A stretch of 64,000 nucleotides of DNA from the NCBI GenBank assembly GCA_035236585.1, contig CP141134.1, positions 19,026,414 through 19,090,413 on the forward strand. Direction: 5' to 3'. Of this stretch, positions 13,027-24,586 are shown piece after piece; within the stretch, counting starts at the first letter, position 1; every line of letters begins with the position of its first letter. This stretch comes from Warburgia ugandensis. Taxonomy: Eukaryota > Streptophyta > Magnoliopsida > Canellales > Canellaceae. The notes beneath the pieces were generated by a model. The model saw nothing but the letters and a program-made list of their open reading frames with translations, did no database searches and was not told where the DNA came from. The position numbers were made by a program, and so were the translations under genes.

Positions 13027-14717
13027 ATGTCCCATTCTATGTCATTGTTGACCATACACGATGCATTAAAAAGTAGGGTTGGTTTTCCTTGCGCCACGCC
13101 GCCACCCACCACAAATGACTGAAATTTGTAACCCGCAGAGGGGCGAGGCAGATCGTGAAAAGCCCATATTGATCCACCTTGCCCCATCAACTGATATGAT
13201 GGGGCAATATCACCATTGAAGATATTTTTTTTCTCCTATTTTGCCTTTTCTTTTTCTTCCTTTTTTTTTAATGTTCAAAAAGATTTAGGTTGTTGTTAAG
13301 CGTCGGAATCTCTTTCACATAAAGGAAACTAGCTTAATAAAATCACTAGTTGCAATTAAAGGGTCTAATAGCATCAGTCGGTACCGCACATTTTAGAAGT
13401 GTAAAATGTGAACTAGCATCAGTAACGACTAAAGAGTCTAAAGGCATCAACCTTTAAATGTGCACTAATCCATCAAGCAAACCATGTTGGGCACAACATT
13501 TACCCCAGGAACCTATCATGTATAATCTAAATAATTCAAATATTTGCTCCCTGCGACACAAAATACACCAAACCTTACGTGCATTTAAATTACAGCTTAA
13601 TACATACGAATATGTAAGGAGAGAGTCTCAAGCTCAATAAGCTACTATCCAAAGTATCATGCTGCCCTTATCCCATTAATTAAAATCAGCATCAGCCAGC
13701 TTGCACTATATGCCAGTTATTACATTCAAAGCACCTCTCACCGCATGCACTGTCGGATCAGTTTCTTCATATATGCACAAGCATGCAGCAATGTCCTCCT
13801 CTTTCTGCTTCTTATGCCTAGACAAAATAATCAAAATGGCAACATAATTTGAAAATGGATATGATACATTCAATAACTTTCACATACAACTAATTTGTTA
13901 AAATCATAGTAGAATTAATAAAAGTAACCTGTTGAGGGAAAATAAATGATGCAAAGGATGTTCAGATGAAACTAAAGAGGAAATAATTGATGCAGAGGAT
14001 GTCTAGTTGCATGTATAATCCTCCGAATTCTAAATACAGTTTATTATATGCCCTCATTAAATCTTTGGAATAGCACATCCTTAAAATAAAAGAACAAAAC
14101 TTCCGTAAATTGCAGAGCCAATAATGTTCACAATTGCAGGAAGCTGGTATGAAACTACAAATTTAACTATGAAGAGAAATTAGTACCCATGGATAAACTC
14201 AATTGAGTATCTAACAACCTTGATAAGCCAAATTGAGGTGAGACTTATCAAGGAAATATGGATAAAACTGGTCAAGAAATTAAAAGCTCATTTATTAGTT
14301 CTTTGGAGCTCTTATTAGCTTAGAGAACCTCTAGAAGATTTTTCTAATAAGCCTATTGCCTTGTATTTTGTGTTTCTTAATAGCTCAAAGGCCAAAGGAA
14401 AGATTATCACCATTCTAATCCTTCCTGCAAAGTGTTGATCCTATGATAGCAATATCAAATACTTGCATGCTGACCCTAGACTTCCATCAAGAAAGCTAAC
14501 CACAGAATTATGCCTCCTCAATAATGATTTAATTAAGGGATGGCAATTGCGGTGGTCAAACTAGAGCTCCACTCCTGCATAGGGCGTAGCGGGGCAGGAA
14601 ATTAGTGACCCGCACTCATTGTGGAGCAGAAGAGTGTAACTAGAGGTGGATTCAGAGCGGCCACAGAGCGGCAAGTAAGATCCATGATCCAACTTGTGAT
14701 TTGTACTCTAGTATAAT
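13027..14717. other. No gene recognised; MITE-like debris
   Basis: No supported gene. A short segment at 13300-13450 repeats GGGTCTAATAGCATCA and GAGTCTAAAGGCATCA-like words, which suggests a decayed small element. A GGGATGGCAATT word at 14538 resembles plant hAT ends and might bound the hAT pseudogene to its right. Confidence 0.35.
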
Positions 14718-14742
14718 ACACACACACACACACACACACACA
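14718..14742 (+). repeat. (AC)n microsatellite
   Basis: About 12 AC dinucleotides in a row. They create the cysteine/valine-rich part of an artefactual minus-strand frame. Confidence 0.95.
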
Positions 14743-14869
14743 TAATCTTTTCCCAGCCACTCGACACCCTGTCCTACCCCATAGCAGAGCGGGGATGTCA
14801 ATGATTAGTGGCGGAGCAAGGCAAGGCGGGAATGTTAATGATCCATGGCAAGGTGAAGTAGAGCAGGTA

Positions 14870-15720
14870 AAAACACGCCTTGCTACACTATTGTCATTCG
14901 TAATTTCATTTCCATTTTTCTTTAAATTGGAAATCATAGTGCTAAGCAATTTTTGGTCTAAATTCCACTCTATCAAATCATCCATCTAAGTGTTGGAAAA
15001 TGCTTTTCTTGTATGTGGTGAGAGAATATAAACAAGCTTTATTATCCTCTTTTGCAAGCATCATTCTTGTCAATGTAGTGAGCCATGATCGACATATATC
15101 CCTTCTTCTGATTTGAGGTCCAAATATTAGTAGTAATTGAAACTCAACCTTCAAGCTCATTTAAAATCCTTCTCAACATTTCCTTTTGTTTTTCCTAAAG
15201 ATAAAAAAATATCTTTCTTAATAGTGTTTCTTGTTGGCATTTTAAATAGGGGATTCAAGCATGCATGAAGTTCCTTAAACCAATGATGATCAACCGTCGA
15301 CATTGAGTAGTCACGATAATAAATAATTCCTATTATTTACTTCCTTGCCCACTCTTGATCGAATGACTAATTTTCAAATGTCCTGCTATTGTCTACTTTC
15401 TATTTAGTTGCAAGCAAGCATTTCCTTACATCTGGTTGATGTTGTTTGCTTTTATAAACCTTACACGTAGTAAGGTGGATTCACAAATGATTTGTTTCAC
15501 TTGATTTTTGTCCACTCAACTTTAGCTTGCAATGCTTGTAGATAGCTTTTCTAATACCATCTATATTTCACCTTCAAAGTCATTCCAAATTTCTCAAATT
15601 ATTCTTTTCTTGCCAACATTAGTTTGATTAGATAGGGTGGCTAAGCTCTCATGAGTAGGTGCAGAATTTCTAGAAGATGCTCTTGGTACAAAACTTTCTT
15701 CACCACGCTGAAATTCTCCA
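14870..15720 (-). pseudogene. hAT transposase pseudogene with BED zinc finger
   Basis: Combining frames on the minus strand gives, in order: a BED-finger segment near 15590-15420 (EIWNDFEGE, then CKLKLSGQKSS-like, then CKVYKSKQHQPD-like); the conserved block LNPLFKMPTRNTIKKDI near 15260; an ITTNIWTSNQKKGYM-like block near 15110; and LIEWNLDQKL near 14980. This order matches the N-terminal half of plant RICESLEEPER/Ac-type transposases. Several frameshifts and stops are present and the C-terminal dimerisation region is missing, so it cannot be active. The conserved blocks are clear, so I am fairly sure of the family. Confidence 0.75.
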
Positions 15721-16261
15721 TGTTTAAATCTAGTGTACAATAAATAAGCAACAAAACCAATGCTAAATCTTATAATTTAAGTAGAGATAGTATCTATGCT
15801 TCACATCCAAATATGATTAAGTTATAGTTAGAATTTCGTGTACAAATATGTTTCTTATCAAAGAAAACAATCAATGAAGCACTCAATGAAATAAAGCATT
15901 TAAACAAGTAAATGAAGAATGTGACAAATCATGCCTTTCTACCATCCTTGTCCAATTACTAATTCATAGATCTCAGGAAAAATCATTCATACTACATAAC
16001 TAAGGAATGCAAGAATCATAACACGATCCACTTAAGGGTTAATTAATCAATCAATCTCTTCAAAATTTACCCAAGTTTGTATACCCCAACAAGGATAAAA
16101 TAAATCCAACCAACATTATCCAAACAAAAGATGAAAATAATGAAGAAACACCAATCCAAGATATATAGATAAATTTAACATGCAAGTGTTTACCCCTTGC
16201 CAAATAGTCTCATAGAGCCAACATTTTAGAATAAAAATTGAGAGAATGTGAGTGTGTGCGC

Positions 16262-16263
<2 letters not shown>
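15721..16263. other. No gene recognised
   Basis: AT-rich sequence with no convincing coding or repeat signal. It may be part of the decayed hAT element. Confidence 0.4.

Positions 16264-16351
<88 letters not shown>
16264..16351 (+). repeat. (GA)n microsatellite, about 88 bp
   Basis: This is a nearly pure GA run, the longest dinucleotide array in the window. The Arg-Glu and Leu-Ser frames across it are artefacts. Confidence 0.97.
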
Positions 16352-16356
<5 letters not shown>

Positions 16357-18351
16357 ATAACCTTTCTACTAACAAATGTGTACACACCTCCTTCGAGTGG
16401 ACAAAAAAGAAAGGATTTCTCAAAACAACCCTCTTGGTTCCAAACCTAGGAGTTTATTTTCTCATATGAGCATCAGGTACATGCATAAGTTCATGGAAGA
16501 GTGAAAGGGTCACCACAACCACAACTTACAAACCAATAGAGAAATACAAGAGATTTCCACTATGCATCTTTGCCATGACTCCACCTCAATCTTGCTTCAT
16601 AAATAATACATTAATTTAGCTCATAAAAAATAAGGGAAAAGCTAACGACAACTTCCAAGCTTTTTCTTAGCATCAAGTTCCAAATTCGATATGCTTAAGT
16701 GAACTGAACAACCAACAATTTCTCCTTCTAATGCTCTAATTCACTATGATCGAATGATTTTGAACCCTTGACACACTTGTCTCTTTAATGATCCACTAAG
16801 AAAAGATAAATCAATTTGATCCTACAAATGGATATGCTAGCCTACACTCAAACCAAAACGACAAGGATTCCTCTAAACAGCTGACAAGATCACTAACCTC
16901 AACATACAGTCCCTATTTATCCAGATAAGTAGACCAATATATTTTTATGGAACAAATCAGCATCTCATCTTTTTGTTAATTGGCAAAGGAAGAATGCGCA
17001 AAAAAAACTACTAGGTTAAGGCTCTAATATGAGATTTCACACTAGCTGCATTGCAAGTTCTCTTCCTTAGAGACAAAGGTTTGAGATTAATATTCCAATA
17101 TGGATTTCTTAACCTTAGTGGCTGCACTGCAAGTTCTCTTCCTGGAAGACAGGGAAGAGCAAACGAACAAAGAAATAAGAAGGAACAAAAACAGTAGTAA
17201 TGATTTCTATCCCTATTTATATTTTTGTATTTAAATTTACAAAAATGCCCTTTCATTATAACTAAAATGTAATAATAAATTAAGGGCATGTTTGGTATAT
17301 GAATAGTATATATGTCCCACAGGTTGACCTGCATAATTTCTACATTGACCTACCCCAACCTGAACCCATCTCGTATCACAACTTTTGGCCCCATCGTGGG
17401 TGCAAGTCACTAATTTCCATCCTAAGCAGGTGCAAGGTGAGGCAGGGCCCTAGTTTTGCTTGTCTCTTTGTCATCCTTAATTGAAAGAATTAAATATCAA
17501 ATGGTAGAGTTATAAAGAGGTTGCCTTTTATAGTTATGGAAGCACATAGCAAATTAAAAGACTCCTCCCTCCATGTTACTTGCAACCCACAACAACTCAC
17601 ATGGCCTGTCCATTTTACACCTCTAATGACAAGGTTGCATAAACTGTTCAATTTATGCTTAGCTTGAGCCAAGGAGAGTAACCCCCTTCTAAACATAAAA
17701 TTGAAACCTCTAAATCAGATATTTGATTCTTAAAAGTAGTTTTGTCAATATCGTTCCATACTAATAAGTATCAGATATACACCATAGCGATCATGAGAAC
17801 AATATGGTATGAATCCAAATATCAGTTCAATCAAAATTCCTTAAATATCAAAATATCGACCAATATTTAGATACCACCCAAAAACACCATACTATCTGGT
17901 ATTTTGTACTATCATTTTTTCACAAAAATCCATTGAAACTTGCTTTTTCTTCACTTTTAAACCATGTTTAACATATAAAGTAGGGGGGAAATGGTAAAAT
18001 GACTTTTTAAAGAGAATTTAACTAAAAGAATCCATTTGGGAGTTTTCTTTAATCTCATCTTGGATAGGGGTTGCATCAAGACCTAAGAATCTTGTCCAAT
18101 AGATGGCCTAACCAATGTGGTATTTGAAGTTGTGCTAATGGATACTACGATGATAGTCATTGAGTGTGTTTCTCTCTCTCTTAGTTAATGTTTTGTTAAA
18201 TCATTGGTAAAGGAGTGATGTGCCTATTTAAATTATAGCAAACAAAATAAGTTCCAAAAACCAAGTCATTGGTTCATCCATAGCCATGAATCATGCAAAA
18301 TCTATCTCTCGAAGCTTTTGGATGTTTTAGAAGAATTCAGAGGCAAGTGGA
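16352..18351. other. No gene recognised; small-element debris
   Basis: A TTA-GGGCATGTTTGGT word at about 17280-17295 resembles the end of a Tourist/Harbinger MITE, but no partner end was found. The 17700-17930 interval contains repeated ATATC/ATCAGATAT words. A TAGAGGTGT-type hAT-like end reads on the minus strand near 17625. Confidence 0.35.
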
Positions 18352-18647
18352 CACCTAAAACTTTGATCCCTTGAGTCTCATGATCATAAACTACACAAGG
18401 ATCATGTTTTAGATGTTTTTCAATGTTTGGGATGGTTTTTGTTGACTTGCAAATAATTCCATCGACAGACAAATATCATGGAAGTTATAATTGTAGTTAT
18501 TGGCACCTAAAACTTTGATCCCTTGAGTCTCATGATCATAAACCACTCAAGGATCAAGTTTTCGATGTTTTTCAGTGTTTGATGGTTTTCCGTTGACTTG
18601 CAAATCATCTATCAATGGACCAAAATCATGGAAGTTATAATTGTAAA
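18352..18647 (+). repeat. Tandem duplication, 152-bp unit
   Basis: Two adjacent copies (18352-18503 and 18504-18647) both begin CACCTAAAACTTTGATCC and both end in GGAAGTTATAATTGTA. They differ by scattered substitutions and small indels, so the duplication is not very recent. Confidence 0.9.
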
Positions 18648-20081
18648 TAACTAACTTTCAAATTGAAAAACAGAGGTGTCCATCAGCAAAAGAATAGCTA
18701 TCATTATACTCAAGATACTGAGCCCATTGCCAAAATCATTAACCTTGACAACTCGATGGATGGCTTGCCTATTAACGTATACAGGAAATTGTCAATCATC
18801 TGACAGTCCCTTGGTTATTTGACTGTACCTTGTTTTTGTGGATTGAGATAAAATTTTGCAACAATATACTAAATTAATTAATCTTTAGAATCAATAGATG
18901 AGATAATCAATTAGATTAATGGATTATGATTTTTCAATTTTCAAGACGTATTGCAAAAAGTCAACAAATGCTACACAACATCTATATCTACATTTAATGT
19001 ACATAGAGCCATCTGTGATGACAATTTGAAAATTATGAACCTTGGAGAAATGTCCGAGGAGGAGTTGCAATGGATCTTTAAGCTCCATCTATAAATTCGG
19101 AGCTTATTTAAAGATGTAAGAAAGGAGTTTTACAAGCATATAAAGTTCAACTCTCATATTTCAATTTGGAGCATTGAAGCACCCTCAACAAAGCTCAATA
19201 GATCACATTTGGAGACCTGAAGTAAGCATTGGAGAAATTCTTCCAAATCCAAGTCTTGGTAGTTTTTTTCATGCAAATTTTAGTTTTGTACTTAATTTTT
19301 GCACAAGTCATGTCTCTCTTCTTCTTTCTTAGCTTGACGATTTTTAAGTTGGTTCAAGAGGGGCATTCTCTTGGTTTAGGAACTCGTTTGTTTGAGTGGT
19401 ATAGCCCAATTTGTAACCAAGCAGTTATAAGTCTTGGGGTGTAAATTCACTGCGATTATTGGAGGACTCAAGGAAAGGGATTCGTCGAGAAAGAAAGTAA
19501 GCAACATATCGTCAGGCCGAACCTCTATAAGATCCTTTTGTCTCGTGTGTTATTGACACTCATCCTTAGATTTAAGCCTATTAGTTGTATTCTTCCACAA
19601 AAATTTTCAAAGAGCCCAATTGACCCCTCCTCTTGGACCACAAAAGTCATAAACCTTGATTGAATGTTGAGTTGCCCAGTGAGTGACAATTTTAAGGCAG
19701 ATGTTGCAGCGGTCATCTACATAATGGTTGCAGATAGTAGTGTCTAAAGCATTTAAGTTACATCCTCGATAGGGAGATTCTGTCATCTAATAGAATGTAT
19801 TCTTATGGGAATTAACCACAGAGTTCTCTATCTTTATTTTATGATGTTTTTCTATTTTTTAGATATTTTTGAGATTTTCCTTATTTTTTGTCATTTTCTA
19901 TAGGGAGGTGACACATGCCTTCTTTTTCTTCCGCGGGCCACCCTTTTTATGAAAATTAATTCAGCTAGTTCAAATACCGGGCGTTTATGGATATGGCGCC
20001 AGTATAAACCGGTTCTCAACCATGACCTTACGGTATTGATAACACTGCTTAAAAGAAGTGCCATTGGAACATTTTAATGTG
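18648..20081. other. No gene recognised (3' flank of transaldolase)
   Basis: Only short unsupported frames are present (such as 19229-19444 and 19525-19716). No transposon hallmark was found. Confidence 0.45.
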
Positions 20082-20087
20082 TTTATT
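20082..20087 (-). promoter_or_regulatory. Candidate poly(A) signal of transaldolase
   Basis: AATAAA on the minus strand lies 176 nt past the stop codon, a plausible 3' UTR length. Another AATAAA at 20228-20233 lies only about 30 nt after the stop and seems too close. Confidence 0.45.
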
Positions 20088-20262
20088 TCTGTATCAGTAC
20101 AAGCCAAAACAAATGGAAGATTATGACGCAGCAAAGGGATAGATAAACCAGCACACCATGTCCGTTTTCTGACAAGCTGATACCTGCGGTTACTAGTATA
20201 TCTACAATCCTAAGTAACCAAACCAGCTTTATTCCAGTTGGTTTCAGGAGGCAACATCCACC

Positions 20263-20508
20263 TTACAAGCTGACCAACCTGAGAGTGTCTGCCTTCTCTT
20301 GCAGGCTAGTAAGAAGGCTATCAAAGCTCTTCTTGAAAGATTCCACGCCCTCGACTTCAAGCAGGGACCCAACTTCATTCCAATCAATGCCTATCTTCTC
20401 AAGTGCTCTGTAAACACCTTCGGCCTCCAACAAGTTTGAGTCAATTGTCCTTGAGAGAACCCCATGGTCCACAAATGCTTGCAGAGCATTATCGGGCATG
20501 GTTGAGAC
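20263..20508 (-). CDS. Transaldolase exon 7 (C-terminus, stop)
   Basis: This exon encodes 81 residues and a TAA stop at 20263-20265. It starts [16 protein letters not shown] after TTTCAG and carries the conserved [11 protein letters not shown] helix near the end. Confidence 0.96.
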   Translation of the reverse strand, partial: VSTMPDNALQAFVDHGVLSRTIDSNLLEAEGVYRALEKIGIDWNEVGSLLEVEGVESFKKSFDSLLTSLQEKADTLRLVSL

Positions 20509-23500
20509 CTGAAACAATGGATGGAAATGACATCAGTAAAACCAAACTGAAAAACGGTAGCCATTCTGGTTGTTCTACATGGATAATCATGCAGGCTGCT
20601 GGAGTTTTCAAAAAAAAATTTGATTAAACGCACTGTAATAGCTGCTTTGAAGAGAGTTGATATAATTGGATCTAAGTTGTCCTCAATCCTTAAAATCCAA
20701 TAATTCTAAACAATAGCCGTTGGAGTCGAGCCTCAGATAAAGGTACAAAAAATATAACAGGATTGGAAGAGTAACCGATCAGATTTATTGTTTGACCCAA
20801 AACACAAATCGATGTCATGAAAATCAAATGAAGGTAGAAAATTTATAATAACTTCATGGCACCACAAATGAAAAGCACTTCAGATCAAATTGAACGGTGG
20901 AGTTGAAGATCTGAAATTGTGTAACAAGCGCATACATTGACACTTGCATTTGCTGATAAGAAATGCATTAGACCAACCAAGTTTGATCCAACATTTCACA
21001 TGTAAAATGGAGAAGATCCACTCAATTTGAATGAACGACATAATTTTCTTCAAATAGGTCCAAATTAAATGAGTGTCAATGCATTCATTCTATGTCAAGC
21101 CTTTAGATCTAAATTGTAAACATTCAAACATTTAATAAAATGAAGTTAAGATAATGGGATTTCATCTAGGATATTGACCACTCGTGTGCCTAGTTGTCAA
21201 TCCTGTATGGTCAGCATACTGATCTGGAGCATCTGACCGGTATATACTGGCAGGATGGTCAATACTGGCAGGTATGACTGATATGAATTAAAAAATAAAT
21301 CAACCTGCTGAAAAATAGCTAAAAATTCTGTATAAAGGAAAATGTGAAGAAAAATAGGAATAAAAGCACACATCGAAACAATCTAATTCAATCAATTGTA
21401 TTCATCAAAATGTCAAGAACATACCAAAGACACCATATTCCATTCAATCTACAACAAAGTTGCAGCTTCTTTGTCTTCTTCAAATGAAATGTTGAAACAG
21501 AGTCGCAGAGATGATAGCATCTCAAATCTCTCAAAAAAATCGCTTAGAGTCATGCAAAAACAGAAAACCTGGGTAGTCTTTGCATGACAAGTACTCCAGT
21601 TAACCTACTTTGCTGGAAAACTACAAGAATAGAAGCCCTTAGGCAAAAATTCATTGGAAACCAACTGTTTTTGGAATCCAACGGACTGAATTTCATCTTC
21701 TTTGTTACGTTATGGGTTTCAGCTCAAAATTTTTATTTATTTATTTGTTTTTTGGGGGGTGGGGAGGGGGCTTCGTTCCTTTAGCAAATAATGGAGGGGT
21801 AATGTAATTGATATGTTTGCCCTTCTTTGGTCCCATAAAACAGCTTTACTAAGGGTAATTTGAGGAATTTATTAAAAAAACACACACACACACACAATTA
21901 CAGTAAAAACAGCCACAACAAAATGAAATGGCATTTTCCAACCAGTACAGACCACTATCGACTGCTATTTGGCCAGGACTGGTATTACCCATTTTTGGTA
22001 CTGGTTTTTTGACCAAAAAGCTGGAATACCAGCGTACCTGTGTTGACAATTAAGCTTAAGTGCCTTACCCAAGGTGGTTAAGTGCCTTGTCTCACAACCA
22101 TTATATAGTGGGTTCAAATCCACTCACCATTCATTGACATATATGCATTTGATTGCTTCAGAAAAATCAGCAGCACTAAATTTATGATGAGGTACAGTAG
22201 GTAAGAATAGAACTCACTGTATCTGGGCCAATGAGGGGAGCAATGTACAAGGTGTCAGGATATGCAGGATTCTTAACACCAGTTGAGGCCCAAAGCAATC
22301 TTTGCTTCTTGGCTCCTTTCTTTACCAAAGCCTCCCATCGAGGACCAGAGAACTTCTTCTGATATAACTTGTATGCCAGAGATGCTTGAGCTACTGCAGC
22401 CTACAAACAATCAAGACCGTCAAATGATAAGCGTGTAATTGGGCACATTCTTTTTCTTCATTCCTGTGTCAACAGTATGAAGTTTTTACCTTGCCACGAA
22501 GATTGAGAGCTTCAGGTGTTCCAATCTTTTCAAGCATCTTGTCAATAAGTGTGTCAACACGACTGACAAAGAAAGAGGCAACACTGGTAACCTTTGAAAG
22601 GTCATCCAGCCCAGAGGCCTCAAGGCCATCCAAATAAGCATCAATGACTGCTTCGTACCGAGGAAGTGAGAAAATGAGCTATACATGAAACACAAAAGAT
22701 TAGGTAGGTATTTACAGAACAAACAGACTGAAAGATGATTCTGAATTTAAAAGATTGGTAGCTCAATTAAGGATTTCGTCTTTAGTAATTTAGGAAACAT
22801 TCACTCCATTGAACTTTCTGGACAAAGAAACAGATAATGATAAGTATGCAGAAAGCCCAACATGCTGATCCAGCTCTGGATAATACTTGTAACAAAGAAA
22901 ATATGAACTCAAAACAAATACTGGCATAAGATTTCTTGTACTTTTACTTTTTCCTAGGAAAAGAAATAAATATATTTAAAAAAATGCTGTCAACAACTGT
23001 ACAGCTGAAACACTATACTAACAGAAACTGCAGCAACAGAGCATCAAGAAAACTAGTTCAAGGAGTTATGCAATTGATGGATTTTATAGTTGAATAAGGC
23101 TGGGATAATTAGTGCAACGGAAAATCAGGAAAAAAGGCTGTTGAAGTAATTCACATGCAGTGAGAGACAATATGGAACTTGTAACCTAGGGTTAATAAAG
23201 TCTAACTCTAAACTACGTAAAGAACTAATCTGGAACTTACAGTCACATTTACACTTATGCCAAGTGAAATAACTTCCTTGATAGAAGGGATACATTCTGC
23301 TGTTGCAGGGATCTTTATGTACACATTCGGGCAGCCAACCACTTTGTACAGCCACTTCGCAGCCTCTATGGTTCCATCTGTCTCATGAGCAAGTCTAGGA
23401 GAAACTTCAACAGATACATACCCATCAGCTGCATTCGTTTGATCATATATTGGTTCAAAATGTTTACATGCGTCTTGGATATCTTTTACCACGAGTTCCC

Positions 23501-24449
23501 AGTATGCACTTTCTGTGTCTTTTCCATTTTTAATAAGTTCCCTGTAAAAAGTTCAAGTTTTGCTATAAAGGAGATAAAATAAGAGAAATAATATGAGTGA
23601 AATATAGTAGACAAAGTTCAAATTCTGCTACAATAAGCAATTTCTTGAATCAATACAGACTGAAGAACTATCAAACACTAACAAAGTTTGTGAGAAGTTA
23701 TATCTATGTGTGACCACAGCTTAAAGTACAACATTTCAATAAATAGGTTTGCTGATACTCATTTGTGCATTTCGGCTAACATTCTACTAAAATTAATGGG
23801 TTTTCTGATATAGAACAGAATGCAAAATGACCTAATCTATATGCTAAGATCATATTAAAATTAACTTAAATAAGAAAACATAAATTAAACTATAACGTAC
23901 ACTTCAACATAGAGAAAATCAATCTTAATTAGCATGAATTGCCTAAAATGAGTTACAGGATCTGCAGACTGCCCCAGATCTCTACCGATTAAGGTAAGAT
24001 AGAAGTTTCAATCCAAATCGTCCCCCTAACTAACGAATGGTCTTGATTAAGCTTTGGATCTATGGTTCAGGAATTTTATGTAGGATAAGAATTCTAGATT
24101 ACTACCGACACAATTCACATAATCACACGCAGCTCAGAAATCGTCTTTTGAAAGACAAGGTAGAAAATTACTAACTTATAGAACAAGATGAAACAAAAGT
24201 GGTTTGGCCTTATATTGAACGCAGCTTCACACCCATGGGAAGAAAGCTAGAACAAGGAATCCACCAAGTCCAACCAAATTTTCATTCATTATTCATCAAA
24301 AACTACTTGCACAAAAGGGAAAAAGATCTTAAGTATGGGACATCCAACCCTAATCTAGAAAAAGACAAAATTACCCCTACCTAAGTCACAACACACTAAG
24401 AAACCTAATACCCTAAGTGGTAAATATTCCAATTAAACTAAACTATAAC

Positions 24450-24486
<37 letters not shown>

Positions 24487-24531
24487 CAAAATGTAAAGAA
24501 AGTAAATATTCCAATTAAACTAAACTATAAC

Positions 24532-24586
<55 letters not shown>

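Noticed and set aside
12951..13190. A glycine-rich minus-strand frame
   Set aside because: The glycine run is the poly(C) tract read on the other strand. There is no family match and no splice support.
16116..16449. Arg-Glu and Leu-Ser frames on both strands
   Set aside because: Both are produced by the (GA)n array.
22071..22125. Functional tRNA gene
   Set aside because: A and B boxes are present, but an acceptor stem and anticodon arm do not form convincingly.
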